In this document: positions 17,184-25,070 of the stretch, one piece after another
Numbering within the stretch: the first letter of the stretch is position 1
Layout: each line of letters starts with the position of its first letter
Assembly (NCBI GenBank): GCA_035651655.1
Contig: DASRFG010000024.1
Location: 1-64,000 of the forward strand
DNA length: 64,000 nt
Direction of reading: 5' to 3'
Origin: Terriglobales bacterium
GTDB taxonomy: Bacteria > Acidobacteriota > Terriglobia > Terriglobales > Acidobacteriaceae
Notes under the pieces: generated by a model
Seen by the model: only the letters and a program-made list of their open reading frames with translations
Told to the model about the DNA's origin: nothing
Databases searched by the model: none
Position numbers and translations under genes: made by a program

Positions 17184-17510
17184 TTCATCAGAATGGATCG
17201 TCGGCCTCTACCTCGCTTTGTCTTTCGGTGCGAAGTCGAGTTGTCCCAAAATGGTAGCGGCGCTCCTTTGCGAGGGGTGATCAGCGACATAAGTGTAAGT
17301 GGATGCTATGTCGAGACTATCACCCCCGAACCCGCCGGCACGCGCCTGGAGTTGCGATTCCAGGTTAATGGGCAGCCCATGCGCTTCCCCGGATTGGTGC
17401 GAGTTGTCCACCCGACCATGGGAATGGGGATTGAATTTATCGACCTGGGCCCCGAAAACAAAGCCCGCTTGCAAGAGCTGGTTCAGGCACAGTCCGGAAA
17501 TCCTCTGTAG
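17175..17510 (+). CDS. Single-domain PilZ protein
   Basis: 111 aa. The PilZ pattern is complete: Arg-rich start RRPLPRFVFR, then ISDISVSGCYVE (DxSxxG motif), a central strand LRFQVNG and the closing MGMGIEFIDL. Such proteins typically bind cyclic di-GMP and regulate motility, polysaccharide or surface attachment. Starts at ATG 17175 or 17193 are both possible; the first overlaps the putative start of the divergent esterase gene. It is the second PilZ protein of the window (see 5758-6471). Confidence 0.85.
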   Translation: MVQFIRMDRRPLPRFVFRCEVELSQNGSGAPLRGVISDISVSGCYVETITPEPAGTRLELRFQVNGQPMRFPGLVRVVHPTMGMGIEFIDLGPENKARLQELVQAQSGNPL

Positions 17511-17532
17511 ATCACAGTCAGCCTCTTAACCT

Positions 17533-18147
17533 CTACTTGTCCCGAACCGTTTTCAAATATTTACCGGGAATCATATTTCCTTTACGCTCGGAGTCCCACA
17601 GAATGCTCAACACCCACCAGCGAGTGCCATCGTTGACCAACTGAAAACTGTTGATGCCGCGCTCGAAAGGCTTTCCATCTTTGGTGTGCCGCGAGGCGTA
17701 AGTGCTCCACACGTGCGTCACCGCGCCATAGGCTTCGCTGCGACGCCCGATCTCGTTCTCGAAAAAACCTTCCTTGTCGAAGTAGGGCTGAGCAAGCTTG
17801 ATGTAACCATCGGGGCTGACTACCATTAATTCCGGCGCTGCCCCGGGCTTGGCTTCGACCGTGGCGAGCGTTGCCTGGGGTAGGAAAAGAGTGTGGAATC
17901 GGTCCCAGTTGCGCGGGCCGGGCGGCCCGGAGATTACGTCATAAACCGCCGCCATAATACCGTCAACGGTTTTCACGTCGCTGGAATTGGCAGCCGTGCT
18001 TGAATTTTTTGCCTGCGCTTCCGCGCTGTTATTGGAACTCGCGGCTTTCTCCTGGTCAGTAGCAGTTGTTTGATAACTCGCGGCGCGGGCCCAACCCGCA
18101 CTGCTCACCAGAATAGCTAACCCCACTACCATGACTCTTGGCTTCAT
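17533..18147 (-). CDS. Exported NTF2-like (SnoaL-type) protein
   Basis: 204 aa. ATG 18147 has GGAGGGG just upstream. Signal peptide PRVMVVGLAILVSSAGWARAA, then a 35-residue Ser/Ala/Asn linker, then an NTF2-like cone fold (GIMAAVYDVISGPPGPRNWDRFHTLFLP ... YFENEIGRRSEAYGAVTHVWSTYASRH ... GTRWWVLSILWD). Catalytic residues are not evident, so it is probably a binding or stabilising protein. It follows the selenoprotein-like AhpD gene by 28 bp on the same strand and is probably cotranscribed. Confidence 0.78.
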   Translation of the reverse strand: MKPRVMVVGLAILVSSAGWARAASYQTTATDQEKAASSNNSAEAQAKNSSTAANSSDVKTVDGIMAAVYDVISGPPGPRNWDRFHTLFLPQATLATVEAKPGAAPELMVVSPDGYIKLAQPYFDKEGFFENEIGRRSEAYGAVTHVWSTYASRHTKDGKPFERGINSFQLVNDGTRWWVLSILWDSERKGNMIPGKYLKTVRDK

Positions 18148-18175
18148 TTCCCCTCCACCCTTCTTACTGTTTGAT

Positions 18176-18805
18176 TTATTTTTTCGGTCCGCTCGCTTGC
18201 CTGGCAGGCGCCTGAGCTCCAGCCCCCTGAAGCGCGGGTTCCCGGCCGACTCCTAACGCATCTGCAACGCGGTTGATGTAATTGAACCAGGACGCGATCA
18301 ATGTAATCTGCAGGATAGCCTTGTCATCAAACCCAGCTTTTCTCAGTTTCGCATGGTCATCGGGGCTAACCCGCGTCGCATCCTTCGTGAGCTTGACCAC
18401 GTAATCCAGCATGGCCAATTCTTGAGTTGTAATGGGGGCGGTGGTGTAGTCCGACTCAAGCGCCCGCACCAGCGATTCATCCAACGTGACCCGACGCAGA
18501 AACTCTGCGTGAGACTCAATTCAATAAACGCACCGGTTCGTAACTGACACCACGGTAGTGATCATCTCGTGCTGCCGTCGAGTCAGAGGAAGATCGGGCG
18601 ACATCAGCACCCCGAAGGTGGCAAAGGCGTGGTACAGGGCCTGCGGCAATAAGGTGTGGGAAGCTACGATTTCGGCAGGGCCTCCTTCCACACTGGGATG
18701 GACCGGAACGAGGTACTCGGCCGGATAAAGCTCGTGGGCCTTCTTCATAGCATCCAGCAAATCCTGGCTGGCTTCGCTGATGGGAATGGTTTTGATCCAA
18801 GCCAT
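18176..18805 (-). CDS. AhpD-like (carboxymuconolactone decarboxylase family) selenoprotein, TGA read as selenocysteine
   Basis: 209 aa if the in-frame TGA at 18521-18523 is decoded. ATG 18805 has AGGAGGGA upstream. The family signature is E-x11-C-x2-C-x3-H; here it reads E80 ... C92-V-Y-U95-I-E-S-H99, so the stop falls exactly on the second redox cysteine. The 114 codons after it stay in frame and match the family ([54 protein letters not shown]). A 7-bp hairpin with a G-starting 3-nt loop begins 10 nt after TGA, as in bacterial SECIS elements. AhpD-like enzymes reduce peroxides through a CxxC pair; a CxxU site would raise reactivity. The alternative is a simple nonsense mutation. Confidence 0.8.
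18494..18523 (-). promoter_or_regulatory. Bacterial SECIS-like hairpin with its UGA
   Basis: Reading on the minus strand: TGA at 18523-18521, 10 nt, then ACGCAGA-GTT-TCTGCGT (18510-18494). The stem is perfect, the loop is 3 nt and begins with G, and the UGA-to-loop distance is about 20 nt. These fit the bacterial SECIS rules bound by SelB (short apical loop with an early G, 16-37 nt from UGA). Confidence 0.72.
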
Positions 18806-19009
18806 CTTCCCTCCTGTCTGGTTAAAGTACACGGAGCGGTGCCTGTTGCCAAGCACGTCAGGAATATTGGACAAGGCTGTTAAGCAGTCGCGATTGTATA
18901 CTTGACACACCCAAGATTCTCACGCTGGTGGCTCTTTGGTTTGGTCGCCACTCGCTCAGTGACAACCCCGTTAAAGAGGATCACGAGGACGCATCACAGA
19001 CGGGAGCCT

Positions 19010-19309
19010 ATGGCGTACGTGGTAGTCACAATCAAGAAAATCCTCGATCATAAAAGTTTTGATGAATATGCGGAGAAGGTACGTCCGATGCTGCAAAAGC
19101 ACGGCGGATACTGGGTGGCAATTGAACCGGAGCATGCCACCAAGGCGGGCACATGGCCGTATGTGCGCACGGTGATCGTGCAATTTCCCTCTATCGAACA
19201 GGCGCAGCAGTGGTATGACTCGCCAGAGTACCGTGAAATCATCCCCCTGCGAGAACGCGCGATTGACGCAAACATTGTCATGGTTCGGAGCCTGCGCGAG
19301 AAGGCCTGA
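19010..19309 (+). CDS. DUF1330-type small protein
   Basis: 99 aa. ATG 19010 begins the conserved N-terminus MAYVVVTIKKILDHKSFDEYAEKV. The fold is a ferredoxin-like dimeric alpha+beta barrel as in DUF1330/EthD relatives, with the segment VIVQFPSIEQAQQWYDSPEYREIIPLRERA that defines DUF1330. Cytosolic; no function is established for the family, though dimeric barrels often bind or oxidise small aromatics. The frame extends upstream to 18902, but that part is not family-like. It diverges from the AhpD-like selenoprotein gene. Confidence 0.85.
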   Translation: MAYVVVTIKKILDHKSFDEYAEKVRPMLQKHGGYWVAIEPEHATKAGTWPYVRTVIVQFPSIEQAQQWYDSPEYREIIPLRERAIDANIVMVRSLREKA

Positions 19310-19483
19310 TCCCGAGTTTTGCCCGAGCCGCTCAAGCCGTGTTCCCGAGTCGAATAAATTAGCCCCAGTGCTTGGCCTGTTCTGCCCCGAGTAGCCCCAC
19401 ATCCCACCAGACCCTTCTGCGAAGGCCACTCTGCGAGAATCTCGTTCATCAAAAAGCAGTATCGAGTTGCTCGGGAGGTACCC

Positions 19484-20575
19484 GTGGGTTGGAAAGCGGT
19501 CTTGGGTCTCGGCGCTCTGGGGGTGGCGGGATCAACCATCCTTGCCGGTGCGGGCCTTGGCTTCGCGGGCTACGGACTCTACCGGCGCTTGCGCATGGGT
19601 GAGTCCTTGCACGACAAGACCGTCCTCATCACCGGCGGTTCCCGGGGCTTGGGCCTGGTACTCGCACACGAGTTCGCGCGGCAGGGTGTCCGGCTGGTGA
19701 TCTGCGCGCGTGACCGGGCTGAGCTGCAGCGTGCCGAGTCAAGTCTCGTTTCTCAGGGAGCGCAGGTCTTCGCGATAACCTGTGACGTCACCGTTCAGGA
19801 AGAAGTCCAATCAATGGTGGCTCAGGCGACCGCTCGTTTCGGGTCCATAGACATTCTCGTAAACAATGCGGGTGTGATTACGGTGGGCCCGCTGGAATCC
19901 CAGACCATCACCGATTTTCAGGAAGCTATGGATGTGATGTTCTGGGGAACGGTGTACCCGACCTTGGCGGTGCTGCCGCAGATGAAACGACGAGGACAAG
20001 GGCGCATTGCGAATATCACCTCGATTGGCGGAAAGGTAAGCATTCCGCACTTGCTGCCTTATTGCAGTGCGAAATTTGCTGCCGTCGGCTTTTCAGAGGG
20101 ATTGCGCGCCGAGCTGGCGAAATCAGCAGTGAAAGTGACTACAGTTGTGCCTGGCCTGATGCGCACCGGTTCGCACATAAACGCCTATTTCAAAGGGAAC
20201 AACCAACAGGAGTACACCTGGTTCAGTATGGGAGCGACGTTGCCTCTGGTTTCGATGGATGCGCGCCGAGCTGCGCGCAGGATCGTGGCCGCGGTACGGC
20301 GGGGGCAAGCCGAAGTGATTCTTACGCCGCAGGCCAAGGCGCTCGCATTAGCCCATGGTGTAGCTCCAGGTTTAACCGCAGATCTCCTGGGATTAGTCAA
20401 TCGCGTGTTGCCGGAACCGGGCGATGCTTCGACCCGTCACTTGGGAAAGAATAGCGAAACCGCGCTGACCAGGTCCTTTTTGACAAAGCTAGGGCAGGAT
20501 GCGGCTCAAGAGTTCAACCAGCAGTCGCCAAGTGGCGGAGCAGGAGATCCAGGCGCCGCGGCGGCGTTGGCGTAA
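19484..20575 (+). CDS. Membrane-anchored short-chain dehydrogenase
   Basis: 363 aa. GTG 19484 has GGGAGGT 4-5 bp upstream. An N-terminal hydrophobic Gly/Ala-rich segment (ALGVAGSTILAGAGLGFAGYGLY) probably anchors the enzyme. Then comes a classical SDR: TGGSRGLG (NAD(P)-binding), CDVT, NNAG, catalytic Ser in NITSIGGK and Y-x3-K as YCSAK. The segment after 220 (VPGLMRTGSHINAYFKG) is typical of DltE-like SDRs, and the C-terminus is low complexity. Substrate unknown. A second SDR follows after 47 bp, so the two are probably an operon. Confidence 0.88.
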   Translation: MGWKAVLGLGALGVAGSTILAGAGLGFAGYGLYRRLRMGESLHDKTVLITGGSRGLGLVLAHEFARQGVRLVICARDRAELQRAESSLVSQGAQVFAITCDVTVQEEVQSMVAQATARFGSIDILVNNAGVITVGPLESQTITDFQEAMDVMFWGTVYPTLAVLPQMKRRGQGRIANITSIGGKVSIPHLLPYCSAKFAAVGFSEGLRAELAKSAVKVTTVVPGLMRTGSHINAYFKGNNQQEYTWFSMGATLPLVSMDARRAARRIVAAVRRGQAEVILTPQAKALALAHGVAPGLTADLLGLVNRVLPEPGDASTRHLGKNSETALTRSFLTKLGQDAAQEFNQQSPSGGAGDPGAAAALA

Positions 20576-20622
20576 TCAAGGTAGCGAAGACACCGAATTT
20601 GATTTTCTATCAGGAGCACGAC

Positions 20623-21597
20623 ATGGCAAGCAAGTCATCTTCTTCCCGGGTAAAGCGACAATCGACTGAGAAGAGTCAGGGCGCGAAGGCAAAGGTACAC
20701 CAATTTCCCGCAGCAGAGTCTCGTGCGCGCCACAAGGAAGAACCACACCCACCATTTCCGAAGCAGCACCAGCAACGGCCGGGGATTGAGTCGAAAATGA
20801 AACCTCGCCCCGAGTACAAAGCACCTTTGTATAAAGCCGCCGATAAGCTCAAGGACAAAGTTGCACTTATCACCGGCGGTGATTCTGGAATTGGACGCGG
20901 CGTGGCTGTGCTCTACGCCCGGGAGGGAGCGGATGTCGGCATTGTTTATCTGCCTCAAGAACAGCCAGACGCGGAGGAGACGCAGCGCGCCGTTGAAGGT
21001 GAGGGTAGGCGCGCACTATTGATACCGGGTGATGTCACCGATCCGGAGTTCTGTCGCCAAGCCGTCGAAAACGTAGTCGAGGAATTCGGGAAGCTCGACA
21101 TTCTGGTGAACAACGCTGCGTTTCAGACACACCAGGAGGACCTCGAGGAGATTACCGAAGAGCAATGGGACAAAACGTTCCGCACTAACATTTATGGCTA
21201 TTTCTACATGGCGAAGGCTGCCCTTAAGCATTTAAAATCCGGCAGCGTAATTGTGAACTGCGGATCCATTGCGGGTTTGCAAGGTAACAAGCAATTACTT
21301 GACTACGCGTCTACCAAGGGTGCGATACACGCCTTTACCAAATCATTGGCGCAGAATTTGGTGGACCGCGGAATCCGCGTCAACTGTGTGGCTCCGGGCC
21401 CGGTTTGGACACCGTTAAACGTTGCCGACAAGCCAGCGGAACAGGTAGCGGAGCACGGGAAGAAAACACCCATGGAGAGGCCAGCACAGCCCGAGGAGAT
21501 TGCGCCGGCCTTTGTTTTCTTTGCTTCGGAGGCCGATTCCAGCTACATAACTGGAGAAGTGCTGGCACTCACCGGCGGCGAGACCATGGCGGCATAG
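20623..21597 (+). CDS. SDR oxidoreductase, YghA/glucose-1-dehydrogenase-like
   Basis: 324 aa. ATG 20623 has AGGAG 7 bp upstream. The first 45 residues are basic and Ser/Lys-rich (SSSSRVKRQSTEKSQGAKAK), then GIESKMKPRP and the SDR fold: TGGDSGIGRG, GDVTDPEFCR, NNAAFQTHQEDLEEI, catalytic Ser in NCGSIAG and Y-x3-K as YASTK, with the family ending SSYITGEVLALTGGE. The N-terminal tail and PEYK motif are characteristic of the YghA-like group, often stress-linked NADP aldehyde or sugar dehydrogenases. Substrate unknown. Confidence 0.9.
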   Translation: MASKSSSSRVKRQSTEKSQGAKAKVHQFPAAESRARHKEEPHPPFPKQHQQRPGIESKMKPRPEYKAPLYKAADKLKDKVALITGGDSGIGRGVAVLYAREGADVGIVYLPQEQPDAEETQRAVEGEGRRALLIPGDVTDPEFCRQAVENVVEEFGKLDILVNNAAFQTHQEDLEEITEEQWDKTFRTNIYGYFYMAKAALKHLKSGSVIVNCGSIAGLQGNKQLLDYASTKGAIHAFTKSLAQNLVDRGIRVNCVAPGPVWTPLNVADKPAEQVAEHGKKTPMERPAQPEEIAPAFVFFASEADSSYITGEVLALTGGETMAA

Positions 21598-21794
21598 AAA
21601 TGAGTTATCTGCAACGCAGCCAATGGGTGATCGGCTCAATTTAGAGTCGCGACCGGGGGACGATCCCGTTCACATCATTCTCAGGCGGAAAGTAGCTTGA
21701 ACTCAATCGATAACGCGCGCTAGCGTCGGGGGAGCACTCGCCTTCTTCCTCCTATGCTAGTATCCATAGCCGAATTGCTGGAGCGTTTTACTAA
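21598..21794. other. Intergenic region before the small membrane protein
   Basis: 197 bp without a recognised gene. No convincing promoter or terminator was seen. Confidence 0.4.
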
Positions 21795-22100
21795 GTGCGA
21801 AAGTACATCATCCAATACGGCGCTGCGCTGGTTCTGGCAATTTCTCTCGCCGGTCACGTTTCAGAGATTTTCGACCATTGGGACAATACGGTCCAGACTG
21901 GTGGAGATGTGGATTATGGCGCAGTTATGGTGGCAGTACTCGCAGGCGCCGTTCTTACATTGCCTCATGTTGTGCGGTTGATAATCTGCGCTTTGTCCGT
22001 CAAAACGTACTTATCATTCTCGCCATCAGGTGCTATCCGTAGGGCGCCGATTCTCATCTTCGCAGTGGAGCAGCCCCCTCCCCCAATTCTCCGCATCTGA
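21795..22100 (+). CDS. Small membrane protein, hypothetical
   Basis: 101 aa from GTG 21795. Two hydrophobic helices: YIIQYGAALVLAISLAGH and AVMVAVLAGAVLTLPHVVRLIICAL, joined by an acidic loop with the pattern EIFDHWDNTVQTGGDVDY. The loop and helix composition look like a genuine coding region, but no family was identified and the last 25 residues are unremarkable. It ends 32 bp before the preferred start of the TonB-dependent receptor gene and may be cotranscribed with it. Confidence 0.55.
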   Translation: MRKYIIQYGAALVLAISLAGHVSEIFDHWDNTVQTGGDVDYGAVMVAVLAGAVLTLPHVVRLIICALSVKTYLSFSPSGAIRRAPILIFAVEQPPPPILRI

Positions 22101-22131
22101 TCGCACCCCTTCACGCCAGAGCTTCACGGTA

Positions 22132-25056
22132 TTGATCAACTCTGTCTTCCAGGGGTGTCCCTTGCCTTGTTCCAGAAGTAGGTGGCTTTTTGCAACAGGC
22201 TCGTGCGTGGTGATTTGTCTGGTAGTGGGTTCATGCTGTGCCCTCGCTCAGACCTCCCGCGTATCGGGTGCTATCCAAGGAGTTGTGGTTGATCAGAGCG
22301 GAGGTGCGATTCCAGATGCGAAGATCAACCTTCGCAACCAAGAAACCGGGCAGACTCGCGGACTCTACTCCGGGGCCGAAGGCTCATTTCGCGCTTTCGA
22401 ACTTCCGGTCGGTACGTATGAGCTTCGCGTGGAATTTACCGGTTTTTCTCCTTACGTGAATAGCGGGATTGTGGTCTCCGTCGGCAACATAGTTCCAGTA
22501 ACAGTGCAGCTTGCCCCGGCGACCGTACAGCAGCAGGTGACGGTTTCGGAAGCACCCTCGCCCATTGATCCGACCGAGACCGCGGTCACGACAAGCATTG
22601 GTTCTGCGAGGATCGAGGAATCGCCTGTAATGACTCGGAATTATCTTGATTTCGTTTTGTTGGCTCCTCAACTAAGTCCATCAAACACTCAGGCCGGGTT
22701 AGGAGGGAAGACTTCGCTTGCCGACAGCGGCTTTACCTTCGCAGGTCTTCGCTCGCGCAGCAACAGCCTTTACATTGATGGTGTTGAAAACAACGATGAG
22801 TTTGCAGGTTCCGCTCGCACCGAATTGTCGCCTGAGACAGTCCGCGAATTTCAGGTGGTACATAACGGTATTTCCGCCGAATCAGGAGGCGGCGCGGGCG
22901 GCTCAATAAACGTGGTCACCAAAAGCGGCGTGAACACCCTTCATGGAGATGCGTTTCTTTTTATTCAAAATGGTGCGCTCAATGCTGGAGAGCCATTGAC
23001 CAATGAACCGCAAGCTCCCGATCTGAAGCGATTCCGCGCAGGGCTCTCCGCCGGTGGCCCCATCGTCCCAAGCCGCACGTTTTATTATGTCGCGGGCGAG
23101 CAGGAAGGTTCTCGCGGTGACGACAGCTCGTTCATCTCGCCCGCGGTCGCAAACACTATCAACCAAGCACTCGCGGCTGCGTCATTTCGCAGGATTGCGA
23201 CCCGCGCAATCAATCCCGCGACTTTTGGTGTGGAACGCGCAGAAACAGAAGCCTCCGGTCGGTTGGACCACCAGATCGGGACCAAGCACTCACTATTTCT
23301 GAAATATGCACTCACCAACAACCGTCAAGTGGGAGACGCATTCAATACGGGGGGGCTGGTTGATCCCAGCGGCAGGGGCAGCACCTTCATTGAGGACCAT
23401 GGAGCGACTGGCTCTCTCAGTTCCGTGCTCACTAATACGGCGCTGAACAGTGTCCGATTTCAGGTGGGCACCCGAAGAGCCGTGCTGAGAACTGCCGACC
23501 AAATCGGGCCTGAAATCAGCATTGCGGGTCTCATCGATTTTGGCCGCGCATACAACGGAAACAACTGGCGGCGCGAAAACCACTACGAGCTGCTTGATGT
23601 TGCGTCGGTGCAGAAACATCGCCACCTGATCACTTTCGGGGCAGACGCAGATTGGATCCATGAACATGTTTCCGCTTACGACGGGGCGCTCTACATCTTC
23701 CCCACGCTAGATTCATTCATGAGCGGCCAGCCCAATGAGTACCGTCAAGCTTTTGGAAATCCGACTACTCACTTCACCACGCCCAAGTTCGCAGGATTTT
23801 TTGAAGATCATTGGACATCAGGAGACCATTTCACCGTTGACGCAGGCTTGCGCTACGACTACGAGCCCCTGCCGAGACCATTTAATCGCGATAGGAATAA
23901 CTTTGCACCCCGCATTGGCCTGGCATATAGCCCATCGCCCAATTGGGTGCTTCGCTCAGGATTCGGAATTTTCTATGACCGTTATCTTTTAGTTGCTGTG
24001 GGCCACGTGCTTGAAAAGAGTGGCGCCCAGGGGTTCGAGCAGGTGGCGGATGGGCCGGCAGCAGTCCAGATTTTTCAGTCGCAACTTGGAGGCAGCGCGA
24101 GTGCGCCACTCGCCTCTATTCTTCCATCCATCTTTACCGCAGACCCGAATTTGCGGACTTCCTATAGCGAAATCGCCACTTTGGGAGCGGAGCGTTTGTT
24201 GACCAAGAATCTCACACTGAGCACAACGTTTCTCTTTGCGCATGGCGTAAAACTCTCCCGCACCCGCAACGTTAATCTTCTGCCGCCTGTCTTGCTCACC
24301 GCCAGCAATGCCTCTTCCCTGGGAATCACAACCCCTTTTCCCCAACAGCTTGGAACGCCTGTATTCCCTCTCACACGGCTATCGCCTGCATTCGACAGCA
24401 TTTATCAGTGGGAGAACCGCGCAACTTCGTCTTACCGCGGCTTGTCTCTGTCTCTGAACCGGCGCCTTGCCAACGAGCTCGAATTTTCTGCCAGCTATAC
24501 CTTGTCTAAAGCCACTGATGACGCTTCAGACTTTGATGAGCAGCCGCAGAATCCATACTCAATCCGCACCGAGCGCGCGCTCTCCGCAAATGACCAAAGA
24601 CATCGCTTTGTATTCAGTGGCACCTTTGACCTTCCTATCGGAGATGAAGAGGACGGCAAAAAATCATCCGGCTTAATCGGGAAAATCTTCGGCAACATTG
24701 AAGCCGCTCCCATCTTTTCCCTAGGCAGTGGCAGGCCCATAAACCCGCTGACCGGCTTCGATGCCAATCGCGGCGAGGCGTTCCCATTATCTTCGCGGCC
24801 TCTCGGTTTCGGCAGGAACTCTCTGGCTAGTTCGACTCAGGTGCAATTCGACATGCGCATTCTAAAATTCTTTAAAGTAGGTGAACGTGGCAAGCTGGAC
24901 CTGGTTGCGGAGTCATTCAACCTGCTGAACCACACAAACGTCACCGCAATCAACCCGTTCTTTGGCCCCAATGGCTCGCCGCTGGCAACTTTCAACACAC
25001 CCAACAAGGCAGGCATTCCGCGAGAATTACAATTCTCGATAGATTTTGAGTTTTGA
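22132..25056 (+). CDS. TonB-dependent receptor with carboxypeptidase regulatory-like domain (Oar-like)
   Basis: About 974 aa from TTG 22132; the frame is open to GTG 22030, which would overlap the small upstream gene, so the start is uncertain. A signal peptide (LFATGSCVVICLVVGSCCALAQ) is followed by a carboxypeptidase regulatory-like Ig domain (VSGAIQGVVVDQSGGAIPDAKINL ... VGTYELRVEFTGF). The plug domain carries SLYIDGVENNDEF and SAESGGGAGGSINVVTKSG, and the rest is a beta-barrel ending in the aromatic strand FSIDFEF. Acidobacteria carry many Oar/SusC-like proteins of this class; substrates are probably polymers or metal chelates but cannot be named. No TonB-box or SusD-like partner was recognised nearby. 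Confidence 0.85.
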   Translation: MINSVFQGCPLPCSRSRWLFATGSCVVICLVVGSCCALAQTSRVSGAIQGVVVDQSGGAIPDAKINLRNQETGQTRGLYSGAEGSFRAFELPVGTYELRVEFTGFSPYVNSGIVVSVGNIVPVTVQLAPATVQQQVTVSEAPSPIDPTETAVTTSIGSARIEESPVMTRNYLDFVLLAPQLSPSNTQAGLGGKTSLADSGFTFAGLRSRSNSLYIDGVENNDEFAGSARTELSPETVREFQVVHNGISAESGGGAGGSINVVTKSGVNTLHGDAFLFIQNGALNAGEPLTNEPQAPDLKRFRAGLSAGGPIVPSRTFYYVAGEQEGSRGDDSSFISPAVANTINQALAAASFRRIATRAINPATFGVERAETEASGRLDHQIGTKHSLFLKYALTNNRQVGDAFNTGGLVDPSGRGSTFIEDHGATGSLSSVLTNTALNSVRFQVGTRRAVLRTADQIGPEISIAGLIDFGRAYNGNNWRRENHYELLDVASVQKHRHLITFGADADWIHEHVSAYDGALYIFPTLDSFMSGQPNEYRQAFGNPTTHFTTPKFAGFFEDHWTSGDHFTVDAGLRYDYEPLPRPFNRDRNNFAPRIGLAYSPSPNWVLRSGFGIFYDRYLLVAVGHVLEKSGAQGFEQVADGPAAVQIFQSQLGGSASAPLASILPSIFTADPNLRTSYSEIATLGAERLLTKNLTLSTTFLFAHGVKLSRTRNVNLLPPVLLTASNASSLGITTPFPQQLGTPVFPLTRLSPAFDSIYQWENRATSSYRGLSLSLNRRLANELEFSASYTLSKATDDASDFDEQPQNPYSIRTERALSANDQRHRFVFSGTFDLPIGDEEDGKKSSGLIGKIFGNIEAAPIFSLGSGRPINPLTGFDANRGEAFPLSSRPLGFGRNSLASSTQVQFDMRILKFFKVGERGKLDLVAESFNLLNHTNVTAINPFFGPNGSPLATFNTPNKAGIPRELQFSIDFEF

Positions 25057-25070
25057 ATTCGGCGGCTGGA

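Noticed and set aside
18521-18910. Reading the AhpD-like gene as two pseudogene fragments
   Set aside because: Both parts are in the same frame, the stop sits on the catalytic cysteine and a SECIS-like hairpin follows, so a selenoprotein is the better reading.
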